Positions 1 through 8,621 of a stretch of 64,000 bases of DNA are shown piece after piece. The notes beneath the pieces were generated by a model. That model saw only the letters and a program-made list of their open reading frames with translations. It was not told where the DNA came from and made no database searches. The DNA is from Brevibacillus parabrevis. Lineage in GTDB: Bacteria; Bacillota; Bacilli; Brevibacillales; Brevibacillaceae. Every line of letters begins with the position of its first letter. Position 1 is the first letter of the stretch. The position numbers and the translations under genes were made by a program. The stretch covers positions 620,001 through 684,000 of the forward strand of contig NZ_RHHV01000012.1 in NCBI RefSeq assembly GCF_003710905.1, read 5' to 3'.

Positions 1-2
1 GC

Positions 3-494
3 ATGCAGATGGATATTTTACTCTGGATCGTTGTTTTGGTGCTATTCGCGCTCAGTATTGCAGGTATATTTTTGCCTGTGTTACCCGATACGATTTTGCT
101 GTGGGCAGGCTTTTTGCTCTACCACTTTTTCATAGCAGATCCGGGAGCGGGGTTGCCAGCGTCCTTCTGGTGGGGAATGGTGGTATTCAGTATTTTGCTG
201 TACGGCGCTGACTTGTTGACCAACATGTATTTCGTGAAAAAATACGGCGGCTCCAAATGGTCATCGGTGGCGGCTGCCGCAGGGATTTTTCTCGGGATTT
301 TCGTGTTCCCGCCATTTGGGATGATCGTTTTGCCGTTTGTCTTTGTCGTGCTGGTAGAGCTGTTGGTGCAGAACCAGCCTTTCGAGCGGGCGGTCAAAGC
401 GGGCTTTGGCTCCCTGATCGGCTTTTTGGGAAGCGCAGTAGTCAAAGTAGTGTTGCAGGTGACCATGATTATCTGGTTTTTCCTCGCCAGATAG
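3..494 (+). CDS. DUF456 family membrane protein
   Basis: The 163-residue product is almost entirely hydrophobic, with about five membrane segments (roughly residues 5-27, 30-48, 55-75, 85-125 as a long or double pass, 140-162) and glycine-rich stretches such as LGIFVFPPFG. Length and pattern fit the DUF456 family of small bacterial membrane proteins, whose function is not known. The first ATG lies at the window edge and a second in-frame ATG is two codons later, so the true start could be either one or lie upstream of the window. The gene converges on lexA and shares a terminator hairpin with it. Confidence 0.75.
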   Translation: MQMDILLWIVVLVLFALSIAGIFLPVLPDTILLWAGFLLYHFFIADPGAGLPASFWWGMVVFSILLYGADLLTNMYFVKKYGGSKWSSVAAAAGIFLGIFVFPPFGMIVLPFVFVVLVELLVQNQPFERAVKAGFGSLIGFLGSAVVKVVLQVTMIIWFFLAR

Positions 495-499
495 AGAGA

Positions 500-527
500 A
501 AAAAGGACAGCGATGGCTGTCCTTTTT
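500..527. terminator. Bidirectional intrinsic terminator between DUF456 gene and lexA
   Basis: A perfect 12-bp stem (AAAAAGGACAGC / GCTGTCCTTTTT) with a GATG loop has A and T tracts at its ends, so it can end transcription from both convergent genes. Confidence 0.9.
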
Positions 528-540
528 GTATGCCGCGAAA

Positions 541-1164
541 TTAGTGAATGAGGCGGTAGACGCCGATGACTTTGCCGAGGATGGAAACGGCGTCCAAAAT
601 GATCGGTTCCATCGTGGCGTTCTCCGGCTGGAGACGGAAGTGGTTTTTTTCTTTGAAAAAGCGCTTGACGGTTGCTTCGTCTTCTTCGGTCATGGCGACA
701 ACGATATCTCCGTTGTTTGCCACATGCTGCTGGCGCACGATGACGTAGTCTCCGTCGAGGATTCCGGCGTCGATCATACTGTTTCCGGACACGCGCAGCA
801 TGTACACCTTGTCTGAAGTCACGATATTTTCTGGAAGCGGGAAGTATTCCTCTACGTCCTCAATCGCCGTGATCGGTTGCCCGGCAGTTACTTTCCCGAT
901 GACAGGAACGCGGACAACGGAGTCTTCGAAGTTGTCCTGGAAGCGATCTTCTTCAGACAACAGCTCGATCGCGCGCGGTTTGGTCGGGTCGCGGCGAATC
1001 AGGCCTTTCTTTTCCAGGCGGGCCAAGTGGCCGTGTACGGTAGAGCTGGAAGCCAGTCCGACAGCTTCGCCGATTTCGCGTACAGATGGAGGATAACCCT
1101 TGTCGCGAACTTCCTTCCGAATGAATTCGATGATGGCTTGTTGTCTGCTAGATAATTTTGACAT
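541..1164 (-). CDS. lexA: LexA SOS-response transcriptional repressor
   Basis: LexA represses DNA-damage genes and cleaves itself when stimulated by RecA filaments. The 207-residue product has the N-terminal winged helix (residues 1-65), the Ala94-Gly95 cleavage bond in VTAGQP, and a C-terminal S24 peptidase domain with catalytic Ser129 (GNSM) and Lys167 (ATVKRF). All key residues are present and the length is normal. It is transcribed away from yneA, and the spacer between them carries LexA-box palindromes, so autoregulation and SOS control of yneA are expected. Confidence 0.97.
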   Translation of the reverse strand: MSKLSSRQQAIIEFIRKEVRDKGYPPSVREIGEAVGLASSSTVHGHLARLEKKGLIRRDPTKPRAIELLSEEDRFQDNFEDSVVRVPVIGKVTAGQPITAIEDVEEYFPLPENIVTSDKVYMLRVSGNSMIDAGILDGDYVIVRQQHVANNGDIVVAMTEEDEATVKRFFKEKNHFRLQPENATMEPIILDAVSILGKVIGVYRLIH

Positions 1165-1185
1165 AAAAAGACACCCCTGATTTCT

Positions 1186-1242
1186 CGAACATATTTTCCT
1201 ATATTATACCATGGGAGCTTGCGTTCGACAAACATAAGTTCG
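1186..1242 (-). promoter_or_regulatory. lexA promoter with two LexA boxes
   Basis: On the minus strand a -10 TATAAT (1208-1203) lies 17 bp from a weaker -35 TTGTCG (1231-1226). A near-consensus LexA box, CAAACATAAGTTCG (1229-1242, one mismatch to CGAAC-N4-GTTCG), overlaps the -35. A second, poorer box, CGAACATATTTTCC (1186-1199), lies just downstream of the -10. This is the expected arrangement for lexA autorepression. Confidence 0.8.
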
Positions 1243-1402
1243 ATAAAAAGGCGAACAGGAATTTTTGCCCGAAAGAACGTTTCTTGTCGAATGGTTGGTG
1301 CGAGCCAGAAGCATGGCTGTTCGCGGATTGTCCCATACCAAAAGGGGAATTGGCCATCTTGCCGTCACCTGCGTGAATTTTGCAAAGGGGCAGGTTTTCG
1401 TA

Positions 1403-1462
1403 TTGACATGAACATATGTTCTCATTTATGATTAGGGTACGAACTTATAGAACGTATGTTTG
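1403..1462 (+). promoter_or_regulatory. SOS promoter of yneA with embedded LexA operator
   Basis: TTGACA (1403-1408) and TATGAT (1427-1432) are 18 bp apart. A perfect LexA core, GAACATATGTTC (1410-1421), sits in the spacer, so repressor and polymerase cannot bind together. A second box with one core mismatch, AGAACGTATGTTTG (1449-1462), lies between the start site and the ribosome binding site. The 312-bp gap between lexA and yneA otherwise shows no gene. Confidence 0.85.
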
Positions 1463-1476
1463 CAGGAGGTTATCCC

Positions 1477-1812
1477 ATGAATGTCATGTCTATTCCTAAC
1501 CGTTTTGAAAAAGAATCGTCCCGTCGCGTCCGTTTTGGTATTACCAGAGGCCAAGCCCTGTTGTTCCTGATTACGTTTTCTCTCTTTTTTTACTTGTTGA
1601 CCGAACTGGTGTTTGCTTCTTCGCACACTGAGCCGCTAAAAGGAACAGAAGTGACGGTTCGCGACGGTGACAGCTTGTGGACCATTGCAGTCCGCCATCA
1701 AACGGAGACGGTCGATGTACGCGATCTGATCCAGGATATTAAAGAGGCGAACGATCTACAGAGCAATCTGATTTATCCGGGACAGACCTTGCTCATTCCC
1801 GATCCGAAATGA
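1477..1812 (+). CDS. yneA: YneA-like SOS cell-division inhibitor
   Basis: YneA delays septation during DNA damage in Bacillus. The start is the ATG at 1477, seven bases after AGGAGGT (1464-1470); earlier in-frame codons would overlap the operator. The 111-residue product has a basic N-terminus, one membrane segment (about residues 27-47, ending ELVFASS) and a LysM domain (57-108, GDSLWTIAVRH ... IYPGQTLLIP), the YneA architecture. Its place opposite lexA under perfect LexA boxes supports the assignment. The yneB recombinase gene that follows yneA in B. subtilis is absent here; a DUF896 gene follows directly. Confidence 0.9.
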   Translation: MNVMSIPNRFEKESSRRVRFGITRGQALLFLITFSLFFYLLTELVFASSHTEPLKGTEVTVRDGDSLWTIAVRHQTETVDVRDLIQDIKEANDLQSNLIYPGQTLLIPDPK

Positions 1813-1841
1813 TAGAAAGCACTTGCCGGTTCGTCTCCATC

Positions 1842-1869
1842 TTGCGAGTTCGCCCTGATGTGATATAAT
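1842..1869 (+). promoter_or_regulatory. Extended -10 promoter of the DUF896 gene
   Basis: TGATATAAT gives an extended TGn motif with a perfect -10 (1864-1869), 16 bp after TTGCGA (1842-1847). It would let the DUF896 gene be transcribed separately from yneA. Confidence 0.6.
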
Positions 1870-1904
1870 TAAACGGCATTACTACTGGGTGGGAGGAACC
1901 GTAC

Positions 1905-2102
1905 GTGGTATCTGACGCGGAAATCAAACGAATCAACGAACTGGTCAAAAAATCGCGCGAGGTTGGTTTGACCGATGAGGAAAAGCAAGAGCAGCAAGCT
2001 CTGCGACAAAAGTACATTGATGCGGTCAAGGCATCGCTGAAAGCGAATCTCGATTCCATCCGTTATGTGGAAGATCTTGAAGAGAATCGTCCCAAACATT
2101 AA
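1905..2102 (+). CDS. DUF896 (YnzC-type) small protein
   Basis: A 65-residue, highly charged helical protein with the DUF896 signature RINELVKKSREVGLTDEEK and a YIDAVKASLKANLDSI helix. B. subtilis YnzC, encoded in the SOS yneA operon, folds as a two-helix hairpin of unknown function. The GTG start at 1905 follows GGGAGGA (about 1890-1896). Its position after yneA keeps the SOS neighbourhood, although it has its own promoter here. YnzC is preferred over the paralogue YneN because of the context. Confidence 0.85.
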   Translation: MVSDAEIKRINELVKKSREVGLTDEEKQEQQALRQKYIDAVKASLKANLDSIRYVEDLEENRPKH

Positions 2103-2124
2103 GCTCACTTGTATTGATAAGGCA

Positions 2125-2156
2125 GACATCCTTGCTTGACGCTCGGGTGTCTTTTT
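2125..2156 (+). terminator. Intrinsic terminator after the DUF896 gene
   Basis: GACATCC (2125-2131) pairs with GGGTGTC (2145-2151, one G-T pair) and is followed by five T residues. Confidence 0.7.
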
Positions 2157-2198
2157 GTTCCTTATGACTATCAGGTATTCGACAGAGGAGGAAAACAG

Positions 2199-2564
2199 AT
2201 GGCGTGGGTGGCTGTAGCGGTAGGCGGTGCTGTCGGTTCATTGTTTCGCTATTGGTTGTCTTTGGCGGCGAATCAGCCGGGGTGGCCAATCGGCACCTGG
2301 TTAGCCAACATCATCGGCTCATTTTTGATCGGCGTGTTGTTTGTGATCGGCAAAGAGCGGGGAGGCATTTCTCCCGAAGTGTATATTTTGTTTACCACAG
2401 GGGTTATGGGTGGCTTCACGACGTTTTCCACCTTTTCTCTGGAGGTTATTTCTTTTTGGGGCGACGGGCAATGGCTGCGCGGGACGCTGTATGCACTCGC
2501 GAGTATCGTGGTCGGGCTGTCCTCATGCGCCGTAGGGATTTGGCTTGCCCGGCAAATGCAATAA
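2199..2564 (+). CDS. crcB: CrcB/Fluc fluoride channel
   Basis: Fluc proteins are dual-topology dimeric channels that let cytoplasmic fluoride escape. The 121-residue product has four membrane segments and the family motifs GAVGSLFRYW, GTWLANIIGSFLIG and TTGVMGGFTTFSTFSLE, including the conserved Asn and the Phe-box region. The ATG at 2199 follows GAGGAGG (2185-2191). A single copy is present; many Bacilli carry two unequal subunits in tandem, so this one is likely a homodimer unless a partner lies elsewhere. No crcB-type fluoride riboswitch was recognised in the short leader. Confidence 0.93.
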   Translation: MAWVAVAVGGAVGSLFRYWLSLAANQPGWPIGTWLANIIGSFLIGVLFVIGKERGGISPEVYILFTTGVMGGFTTFSTFSLEVISFWGDGQWLRGTLYALASIVVGLSSCAVGIWLARQMQ

Positions 2565-2595
2565 TAAAAAATAATGGATAAAGCTGAGAGGGGGG

Positions 2596-4842
2596 ATGGG
2601 TGTGAGTACCCAGCACCGCGATTACGAAGCAGAACAAAACAAGCTGAAAGAGACGATTGCGCTCATTGACGACGAGATTGTTCAACTGCGTGAGGAAATT
2701 AACGAAGCAACCGATGACTATGTGAAACAGGTCGTGAACTACAACAAGGCCAAAGACTTGCGGTATCTGGAAGATCACGGGCGAGACAAACCGTATTTCG
2801 GGCGTGTTGATTTTCTCAAAGACGAGATTTACGAGCTGGATCAGGTGTATATCGGAAAACGCGGAATTGTCCGCAGCGATACGTTCGATTCGATTGTCGT
2901 GGATTGGCGAGCGCCCATTGCCAGTCTCTATTACTCCGGAGAGAGCAAGGATGCGTTTTACCGGATGGGGCGCGAGATTGTCCGTGGAGAGGTGCGGTTG
3001 AAGCGCAACTTTGCGATTGAGGACGGCGAGATTGTCGGGATTTACGATGGAGCGGTGAAAGAGACGATCAATCGGGAAATGGGGCATCCGGACGAGTTTT
3101 TGCAGGAAGGTTTCATCGACGAGTTTTTGAACGCGAATTTGAATATGGCCAATGACAGTCGCTTGAAAGATATCGTGGCGACGATCCAGTCGGAGCAAAA
3201 TGAGATCATCCGGGCGGAAAAAGATCGGCCGATCGTCGTGCAAGGGGTGGCAGGTAGCGGAAAGACGACCATCGCCCTGCATCGGCTGTCGTACTTGATC
3301 TACAACTATCAGGATACGATGATGTCGAAAAAATTCATGGTGTTCGCGCCAAACCGGATGTTTCTTACGTACATATCAGAAGTGCTGCCTGAACTCGGCG
3401 TCGATGATGTCCAGCAGTCGACATTTGTGGATTGGGCGGCGCGGCTCGTCAAACCGCTCATGCCAAAAGGCTGGCGGATCGTCAGTCCCGACAAGCCGTT
3501 GCAGCTATTTTTTGAGGAAGGTCAGGATCAGCGTGAACAGGAGATTACTCGCAACAGGCTGCGCTTCAAAGGCTCACTGGCGTGCAAGGAAGCGATGGAG
3601 CAATACATTCGCTACGTGATTGAGACGAGAATCCCTTTCAAGAAACTGAGTTTTCTATACAACAAAACAAAGCAAGTCTTCTCCATTCCGGGAGAGACGA
3701 TCCGGCAATTTTTCCTGGAGCAGTTCGGGGCGTTGCCGTACCAGCGCAGGGTAGACGCGCTGCGCAAACATTTGAAGCAGGAAATGAACAAGCAGCTGTT
3801 TTCGCATTTACGTGAACGAAAAGTCGATCTCGACAAGCAAGGGCTGGCCAAATTTGAAAAAATGCTGGAACAGATTTTGGATACATACCTGGTCAGCTTT
3901 CCACGTCTGGATATTTTTGCGGCATATCGGGAGTTGATTGCAGAGGAGGAATTGCTGTGCAAGCTTGCTCCGGCTGCGATCCCGGACAAGGTGATCCGTG
4001 ATGTCAGCACCTCTTCTGCCGCACTGCTGGAACAGGAGCGCCTGGAGCCGGAAGACATCGCGCCGCTATTGTACTTGCAGCATATTATCGAGGGCATGAA
4101 CAAAGCGGAGCATTTTGATCATACGGTTGTCGATGAAGCGCAAGATTTGAGCGCATTGGAGGTTGCGGTCATCGGGCTTGCGACGAAGCGAAATTCCATG
4201 ACCATCGTTGGCGACATTGCCCAAGGCATCCACAGCTATCGCGGCATTCACGCGTGGGAAGAGCTGACGCAAGGCATTTTTGAGCAGCTTCGTCCCGCCT
4301 ACTATACGCTGGCACAAAGCTATCGTTCGACGATCGAAATCATGCAATGCGCCAATGAGGTGCTGCGACAGATTGATCTGCCGGAGACGGTTCTCGCCAA
4401 GCCGGTTTTGCGCCATGGGGAAAAGCCGGTGATGGTTCATGCCCATTCAAGAGCCGAGCTGTGGGACGATATTCGTTCGCGAGTCGCCGCCTTGCAACAG
4501 GAAGGCTTTCAAACGATTGCGATTGTCACCAAAACGATTTTGGCGAGCAAAAAGGCGCACAAGGCTCTTGCCGAAAGCATCGCCGATCTGACGCTTCTCG
4601 GCAGCAAGGACAACCAGTTTCCGGGCGGCGTAACGGTAATGCCAGCTTATTTGACAAAAGGCTTGCAGTTTGACGCCGTGATTTTGCTCGATGTTGCATC
4701 TTATCAAAACAACGAGTGGGACGCGAAGCTGTTGTACGTGGCGATGACAAGACCTGTCCACCGGCTGGTGATGACGCAGATGGCAGGCGAAGAAGCGCCG
4801 CTTTTAGCTAACCTCGCACAAGAACTGTATACGCAGGCGTGA
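2596..4842 (+). CDS. helD: HelD-type UvrD-like helicase (RNA polymerase recycling factor)
   Basis: The 748-residue product matches HelD, a superfamily 1 helicase-like ATPase that removes stalled RNA polymerase from DNA. It has the N-terminal coiled coil (about residues 10-60), Walker A GVAGSGKTT (217-225), a helicase motif II region VDEAQDLSALE, motif III VGDIAQGIHSYRG and C-terminal VAMTRPVHRL. The N-terminal arm before the ATPase core distinguishes HelD from UvrD and PcrA. The ATG at 2596 is almost in contact with the G-rich ribosome binding site, so the in-frame GTG at 2602 may be the real start. Confidence 0.92.
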   Translation: MGVSTQHRDYEAEQNKLKETIALIDDEIVQLREEINEATDDYVKQVVNYNKAKDLRYLEDHGRDKPYFGRVDFLKDEIYELDQVYIGKRGIVRSDTFDSIVVDWRAPIASLYYSGESKDAFYRMGREIVRGEVRLKRNFAIEDGEIVGIYDGAVKETINREMGHPDEFLQEGFIDEFLNANLNMANDSRLKDIVATIQSEQNEIIRAEKDRPIVVQGVAGSGKTTIALHRLSYLIYNYQDTMMSKKFMVFAPNRMFLTYISEVLPELGVDDVQQSTFVDWAARLVKPLMPKGWRIVSPDKPLQLFFEEGQDQREQEITRNRLRFKGSLACKEAMEQYIRYVIETRIPFKKLSFLYNKTKQVFSIPGETIRQFFLEQFGALPYQRRVDALRKHLKQEMNKQLFSHLRERKVDLDKQGLAKFEKMLEQILDTYLVSFPRLDIFAAYRELIAEEELLCKLAPAAIPDKVIRDVSTSSAALLEQERLEPEDIAPLLYLQHIIEGMNKAEHFDHTVVDEAQDLSALEVAVIGLATKRNSMTIVGDIAQGIHSYRGIHAWEELTQGIFEQLRPAYYTLAQSYRSTIEIMQCANEVLRQIDLPETVLAKPVLRHGEKPVMVHAHSRAELWDDIRSRVAALQQEGFQTIAIVTKTILASKKAHKALAESIADLTLLGSKDNQFPGGVTVMPAYLTKGLQFDAVILLDVASYQNNEWDAKLLYVAMTRPVHRLVMTQMAGEEAPLLANLAQELYTQA

Positions 4843-4847
4843 ACAGG

Positions 4848-4887
4848 AAAAATCCCCTCTGACTGAATAACAGCAGAGGGGATTTTT
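4848..4887. terminator. Bidirectional terminator between helD and the IscA-like gene
   Basis: A 14-bp stem AAAAATCCCCTCTG / CAGAGGGGATTTTT separates two convergent genes, with A and T tracts on both sides. Confidence 0.92.
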
Positions 4888-4901
4888 GCTGGCTGAACCG
4901 A

Positions 4902-5204
4902 TTAATGGTCGCCTGTATTTCCTTTGGACGGATTGGTGATGACGAAGCCTTCCTGTGGCAGGAACAAGTAGTCGATGATGATGCCATCGAGCAATGGCTC
5001 GTCTTTTTTCACGATGACGTCAATTTCCTTGTCGGTGGAAACAACTACATCCTCTTCGGTTGGCTTGTCCAGAGCAAGACCGTAGTGCGCATGGTCACCG
5101 TGCGCGTGAGTGATATAGGCACGCAGCTTCAGGTCTTTGTCTGCTTCTTGTTCCATGATTGTGCCGAGCTGCTTCGCTGCATTTTTGGTAATCTTTACCT
5201 TCAT
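4902..5204 (-). CDS. IscA/HesB-like protein without cysteines
   Basis: The 100-residue product has the IscA/HesB fold pattern: KITKNAAKQLGTIM at the start, a central LRAYITHAHGDHAHYGLALD, and a C-terminal FLPQEGFVITNPSKG. Iron-sulfur scaffold members carry three conserved cysteines; this protein has none, and a histidine-rich HAHGDHAHYG stands where the first cysteine motif would be. Related cysteine-free proteins are annotated as iron-sulfur biosynthesis family members in Bacilli, but scaffold activity cannot be assumed. The ATG at 5204 follows AGGAG. It may bind a metal through the histidines. Confidence 0.75.
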   Translation of the reverse strand: MKVKITKNAAKQLGTIMEQEADKDLKLRAYITHAHGDHAHYGLALDKPTEEDVVVSTDKEIDVIVKKDEPLLDGIIIDYLFLPQEGFVITNPSKGNTGDH

Positions 5205-5335
5205 AGGTCAAGTCTCCTAACTGTATGTATGTGAGTTTCTTCTCCATCTTAGCAAAGAGGGAAATGCAGATGCAATGTGGAAAGTGTTCTGGGTGATAGA
5301 GTTGCTAGACAAACTTGCGAAAAGGGGACGCTTTC

Positions 5336-6373
5336 ATGAAGATTGATTTGCGCAGCGATACCGTCACAAAACCGACTGAGGCGATGCTTCGGGCCATGGC
5401 AGATGCCGAGGTGGGCGATGACGTTTACCGGGAAGACCCGACCGTTAACCGACTCGAACAGATTGCAGCCGAGCTGCTGGGGAAAGAAGCGGCTTTGTTT
5501 GTCACAAGCGGCACGCAAGGCAATCAGATTGCCGTGTTGACGCACTGTGTGAACGGCGATGAGGTCATTGCGGAAGCGGATTCTCATATTTTTTATTACG
5601 AAGGCGGCGCGATGTCGGCTTTGGCTGGTGTGCAGACACGGACGCTGGCGGGAGAACGGGGCGCCCTGCGTCCAGTAGATGTGGAAAAGGCGATTCGCGG
5701 CAACAACATTCATTTTCCGCGCACGAAGCTGGTTTGTATCGAAAATACACATAACCGGGCGGGCGGCGCGGTCGTTACGATCGAGCAAATGAAGGGCGTG
5801 CATGAGGTAGCGCAAAAGCACAACATCCCCGTTCACTTGGATGGCGCACGACTGTTCAATGCGGCGGCAGCTCTGGGCGTGCCTGTGTCTGCGCTTAGCC
5901 AGCACACCGATACCGTCCAAGTCTGTCTGTCCAAAGGCTTGAGCGCGCCTGTAGGCTCTCTTTTGGCAGGGGATCGGGCCTTTATCGAAGAAGCGAGATG
6001 GTGGAGAAAAAAACTCGGCGGAGGCTTGCGCCAGGCAGGGTATTTGGCAGCGCCGGGAATCGTGGCTTTGACACAGATGACGGAGCGGTTGACGGAAGAC
6101 CACGCGCGTGCGCAGCAGCTGGCTGAAGGGTTCCGCAAGCTGTCGCTCGAAGTGGAGCCTGTCGAGACGAACATCGTGCTGGTGAAGACGGATTCGATCC
6201 GGGAGACGGCAGTTGCCTTTTTGCAGCGTCTTGCAGACAAAGGAGTCTTGGCAGTCGATTTCGATGAATACGTGATCCGCTTTACCACTCATCGCCACAT
6301 TGATGAGCAGCAAGCAAACAGGGTGCTGGAAATCGTGGAAGAGCTCATTGGCACGGCGAAGGTTTCGGGATAA
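5336..6373 (+). CDS. ltaE: Low-specificity L-threonine aldolase
   Basis: This PLP enzyme cleaves L-threonine or L-allo-threonine to glycine and acetaldehyde. The 345-residue product begins with the diagnostic MKIDLRSDTVTKPTEAM and has the SGTQGNQIA cofactor-binding segment (58-66), HLDGARLFNAA (167-177) and the Schiff-base lysine K200 in LSKGLSAPVGS. The ATG at 5336 is preceded by AAGGGGAC; an upstream TTG would add seven unsupported residues. It appears monocistronic. The gene symbol follows E. coli usage. Confidence 0.92.
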   Translation: MKIDLRSDTVTKPTEAMLRAMADAEVGDDVYREDPTVNRLEQIAAELLGKEAALFVTSGTQGNQIAVLTHCVNGDEVIAEADSHIFYYEGGAMSALAGVQTRTLAGERGALRPVDVEKAIRGNNIHFPRTKLVCIENTHNRAGGAVVTIEQMKGVHEVAQKHNIPVHLDGARLFNAAAALGVPVSALSQHTDTVQVCLSKGLSAPVGSLLAGDRAFIEEARWWRKKLGGGLRQAGYLAAPGIVALTQMTERLTEDHARAQQLAEGFRKLSLEVEPVETNIVLVKTDSIRETAVAFLQRLADKGVLAVDFDEYVIRFTTHRHIDEQQANRVLEIVEELIGTAKVSG

Positions 6374-6613
6374 CTGTTGCGGGCACCAATCATGGACAAA
6401 GCCAGTCTGCTTGAATCGGGGAGCGGATTGGCTTTGTCTGATTGCACCGTTCACTTGCAGCCGACTTTCGACAAATTGTACAAAAATTTTCGGAATAAAG
6501 AGAATATTTTTAACCAAGTCGTCCAGTTCCTTTCTCACTGTAATGCGATAGCATAATGATGAGTTGGAGCCTATCTTTCAGTCATCATCGCGAACTCGAT
6601 ACAGACGAGGGGG

Positions 6614-8266
6614 ATGCCAGATTTGAAAAAGCGAATGGGCGCACTTTTGGCTAGTTTTCTGATTTTTCAATTAGTAACTGGATGTAGCACAGCGCAGCCA
6701 ACAGCTACAGACAACAAGGGAACCGAAGCACCCAAAACAGACACAGCCAAAGCGAAAGAAATGGTCCTGAACTGGAACGCAGATGGGGGAGAACCGCCTA
6801 CGGCCGACCCGGGACTTGCTTCAGATGGAACTTCTTTTGACGTCATTACGGCCTGTTTTGAGGGTCTGACACGCTATGGGACGGACGGGAAAATTGCGGG
6901 CGCGATGGCTGAAACGTATTCGGTTTCGCCAGATATGCTGACGTATACGTTCCAACTGAAAAAAGACGCGCTTTGGTCGAATGGAGATCCGGTAACGGCA
7001 CACGATTTTGAGTTTGCCTGGAAACGCAATCTCGACCCGCAAACAGGATCGGAATACGCCTACATGCTTTATTTCATCAAAGGAGCGGAAGAATTTAATA
7101 CAGGCAAAGGCAGCAAGGATGATGTCGGGGTGAAAGCGATCGACGATCATACCCTGGAAGTCAAGCTGAACTCGCCAGCGCCGTTCTTTTACGAGCTGAC
7201 AGCTTTCCCGACGCTGTTCCCGCTGCACAAAAAAACAGTGGAAACTAACCCGGCCTGGGCGGCATCTCCGGAAAATTACATCGGAAACGGGCCGTTTAAA
7301 ATGGAAACGTGGGAACACAAAAACAAGCTGGTTCTGGTCAAAAACGACAACTATCACGACAAAGGTGCAGTGAAGCTGGACAAGATCGTCTGGAGCATGA
7401 TTACCGATACCAATACAGCGCAAGCTCTGTTCGATTCGGGCGATCTGGATTGGGGAGGCCATCCGACGTATACGCTCCCTGTAGATTTGCTGCAAAGCTT
7501 GCATGACGAAGGCAAAATTGTCCTCGATCCGTATCCGAACACGGTAGCCGTGACATTCAACACTACAAAGCCACCTTTTACGAACAAAAAAGTTCGTCAA
7601 GCGTTCTCGTATGCGATTGAGCGTCAGCCGCTGGTGGACGGCATCGTCATGCCGGGTGTGCCCGCTGCGTATGCCTGGGTTCCGCCGTCGATGAAGCTCA
7701 GCGGCAATGATTATTTCCAAGAAGATTCGGCGAAAGCCAAACAGCTTTTGGCGGAAGGTTTGAAAGAGCTCGGTTTGACAACGATGCCGGAATTTACTTT
7801 CTCCTATGGAACAGGGGATGACAGGCAAAAGAAACTGGCGGAAGCGCTTCAGGATCAGTGGAAGAAAAACCTCGGCGTAGAGGTGAAGATCAGCGGGTTG
7901 GAAGAAAAGGTGTTCCTGCAAAACAAGCGCTCCAAAAATTATCAGTTTGCCTATCGGAACTGGGGAGCGGACTTCAACGACCCGATCAACTTCCTGGAGA
8001 TTTTCAAAGACAAGACAGTCGGAACGAATGACGCCGCCTGGGAAAATGAACAGTACCGCAAACTGATCGTGGACAGCTATCTGGAACTGGATACAGCGAA
8101 GCGCAATGCGATCATGCAGCAAGCCGAGCAAATTTTGATGGACGAGATGCCGATTGCCCCGATTTACTATGGCGTGCGCCCGTACATTCAAAACGACAAG
8201 GTCAAAGGTCTGCTTCTGAATCCGTTCGGCGGCAGAGACTTTAAATACACTACCGTAGAAAAGTAA
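6614..8266 (+). CDS. Oligopeptide ABC transporter substrate-binding lipoprotein (OppA type)
   Basis: A family 5 extracellular solute-binding protein of 550 residues. It has a lipoprotein signal peptide with lipobox LVTGC (Cys24), a Ser/Thr-rich linker, then the SBP_bac_5 body with VLNWNADGGEPPTADPG, the DGKIAGAMAETYSVSPD segment and the LWSNGDPVTAHDFEFAWKRNLDP motif typical of OppA/MppA. No permease or ATPase genes are adjacent, so it probably feeds an Opp system encoded elsewhere. The ATG at 6614 abuts GAGGGGG; the TTG at 6623 has better spacing and is a possible alternative. Confidence 0.92.
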   Translation: MPDLKKRMGALLASFLIFQLVTGCSTAQPTATDNKGTEAPKTDTAKAKEMVLNWNADGGEPPTADPGLASDGTSFDVITACFEGLTRYGTDGKIAGAMAETYSVSPDMLTYTFQLKKDALWSNGDPVTAHDFEFAWKRNLDPQTGSEYAYMLYFIKGAEEFNTGKGSKDDVGVKAIDDHTLEVKLNSPAPFFYELTAFPTLFPLHKKTVETNPAWAASPENYIGNGPFKMETWEHKNKLVLVKNDNYHDKGAVKLDKIVWSMITDTNTAQALFDSGDLDWGGHPTYTLPVDLLQSLHDEGKIVLDPYPNTVAVTFNTTKPPFTNKKVRQAFSYAIERQPLVDGIVMPGVPAAYAWVPPSMKLSGNDYFQEDSAKAKQLLAEGLKELGLTTMPEFTFSYGTGDDRQKKLAEALQDQWKKNLGVEVKISGLEEKVFLQNKRSKNYQFAYRNWGADFNDPINFLEIFKDKTVGTNDAAWENEQYRKLIVDSYLELDTAKRNAIMQQAEQILMDEMPIAPIYYGVRPYIQNDKVKGLLLNPFGGRDFKYTTVEK

Positions 8267-8280
8267 ACGAAAAAGGTAGG

Positions 8281-8329
8281 AACCCCCTTTGTGCCAACGA
8301 TCAGACCGGCGGCATGAAGGGGGTTTTCT
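8281..8329 (+). terminator. Terminator after the oppA-like gene
   Basis: AACCCCCTT (8281-8289) pairs with AAGGGGGTT (8317-8325) and is followed by TTCTC. Confidence 0.8.
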
Positions 8330-8405
8330 CTGTTCAGCGCGTGTAATTCCGCACACCCAAAGAAATACTATAGCCATTGACTATGGAAGGAAATGAGGGA
8401 TAGAC

Positions 8406-8600
8406 ATGATATCGGCCAAAGAGCGTGAGAGACTGCAGAACCAGATGAAACGCGATGAGAGCAAGATTGTCAACATTGTGCTCCAGGATGCCCGCCAAGT
8501 GGCAGGGGAGATTGAAAAAGCCACCCACCAAGGGATTTTCATGGTAGATGGCCGTTACTACGGATATGAAGACATCAAGGAAATCAACGGTTCACTCTAA
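8406..8600 (+). CDS. Small hypothetical protein
   Basis: A 64-residue protein, MISAKERERLQNQMKRDES..., with a long charged helix (residues 3-42) and a short C-terminal GIFMVDGRYYGYEDIKEI element. The ATG at 8406 follows GAGGGAT. I do not recognise the family. It stands alone between the oppA-like gene and a convergent esterase. Confidence 0.6.
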   Translation: MISAKERERLQNQMKRDESKIVNIVLQDARQVAGEIEKATHQGIFMVDGRYYGYEDIKEINGSL

Positions 8601-8621
8601 ACAGCGGATGTGCGTGTCCGC

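Noticed and set aside
1272..1284. AAGAACGTTTCTT as a further LexA box
   Set aside because: The dyad spacing does not fit GAAC-N4-GTTC; it is a weak unrelated palindrome.
2157..2198. Fluoride riboswitch before crcB
   Set aside because: The leader is too short after the terminator and lacks the conserved crcB motif.
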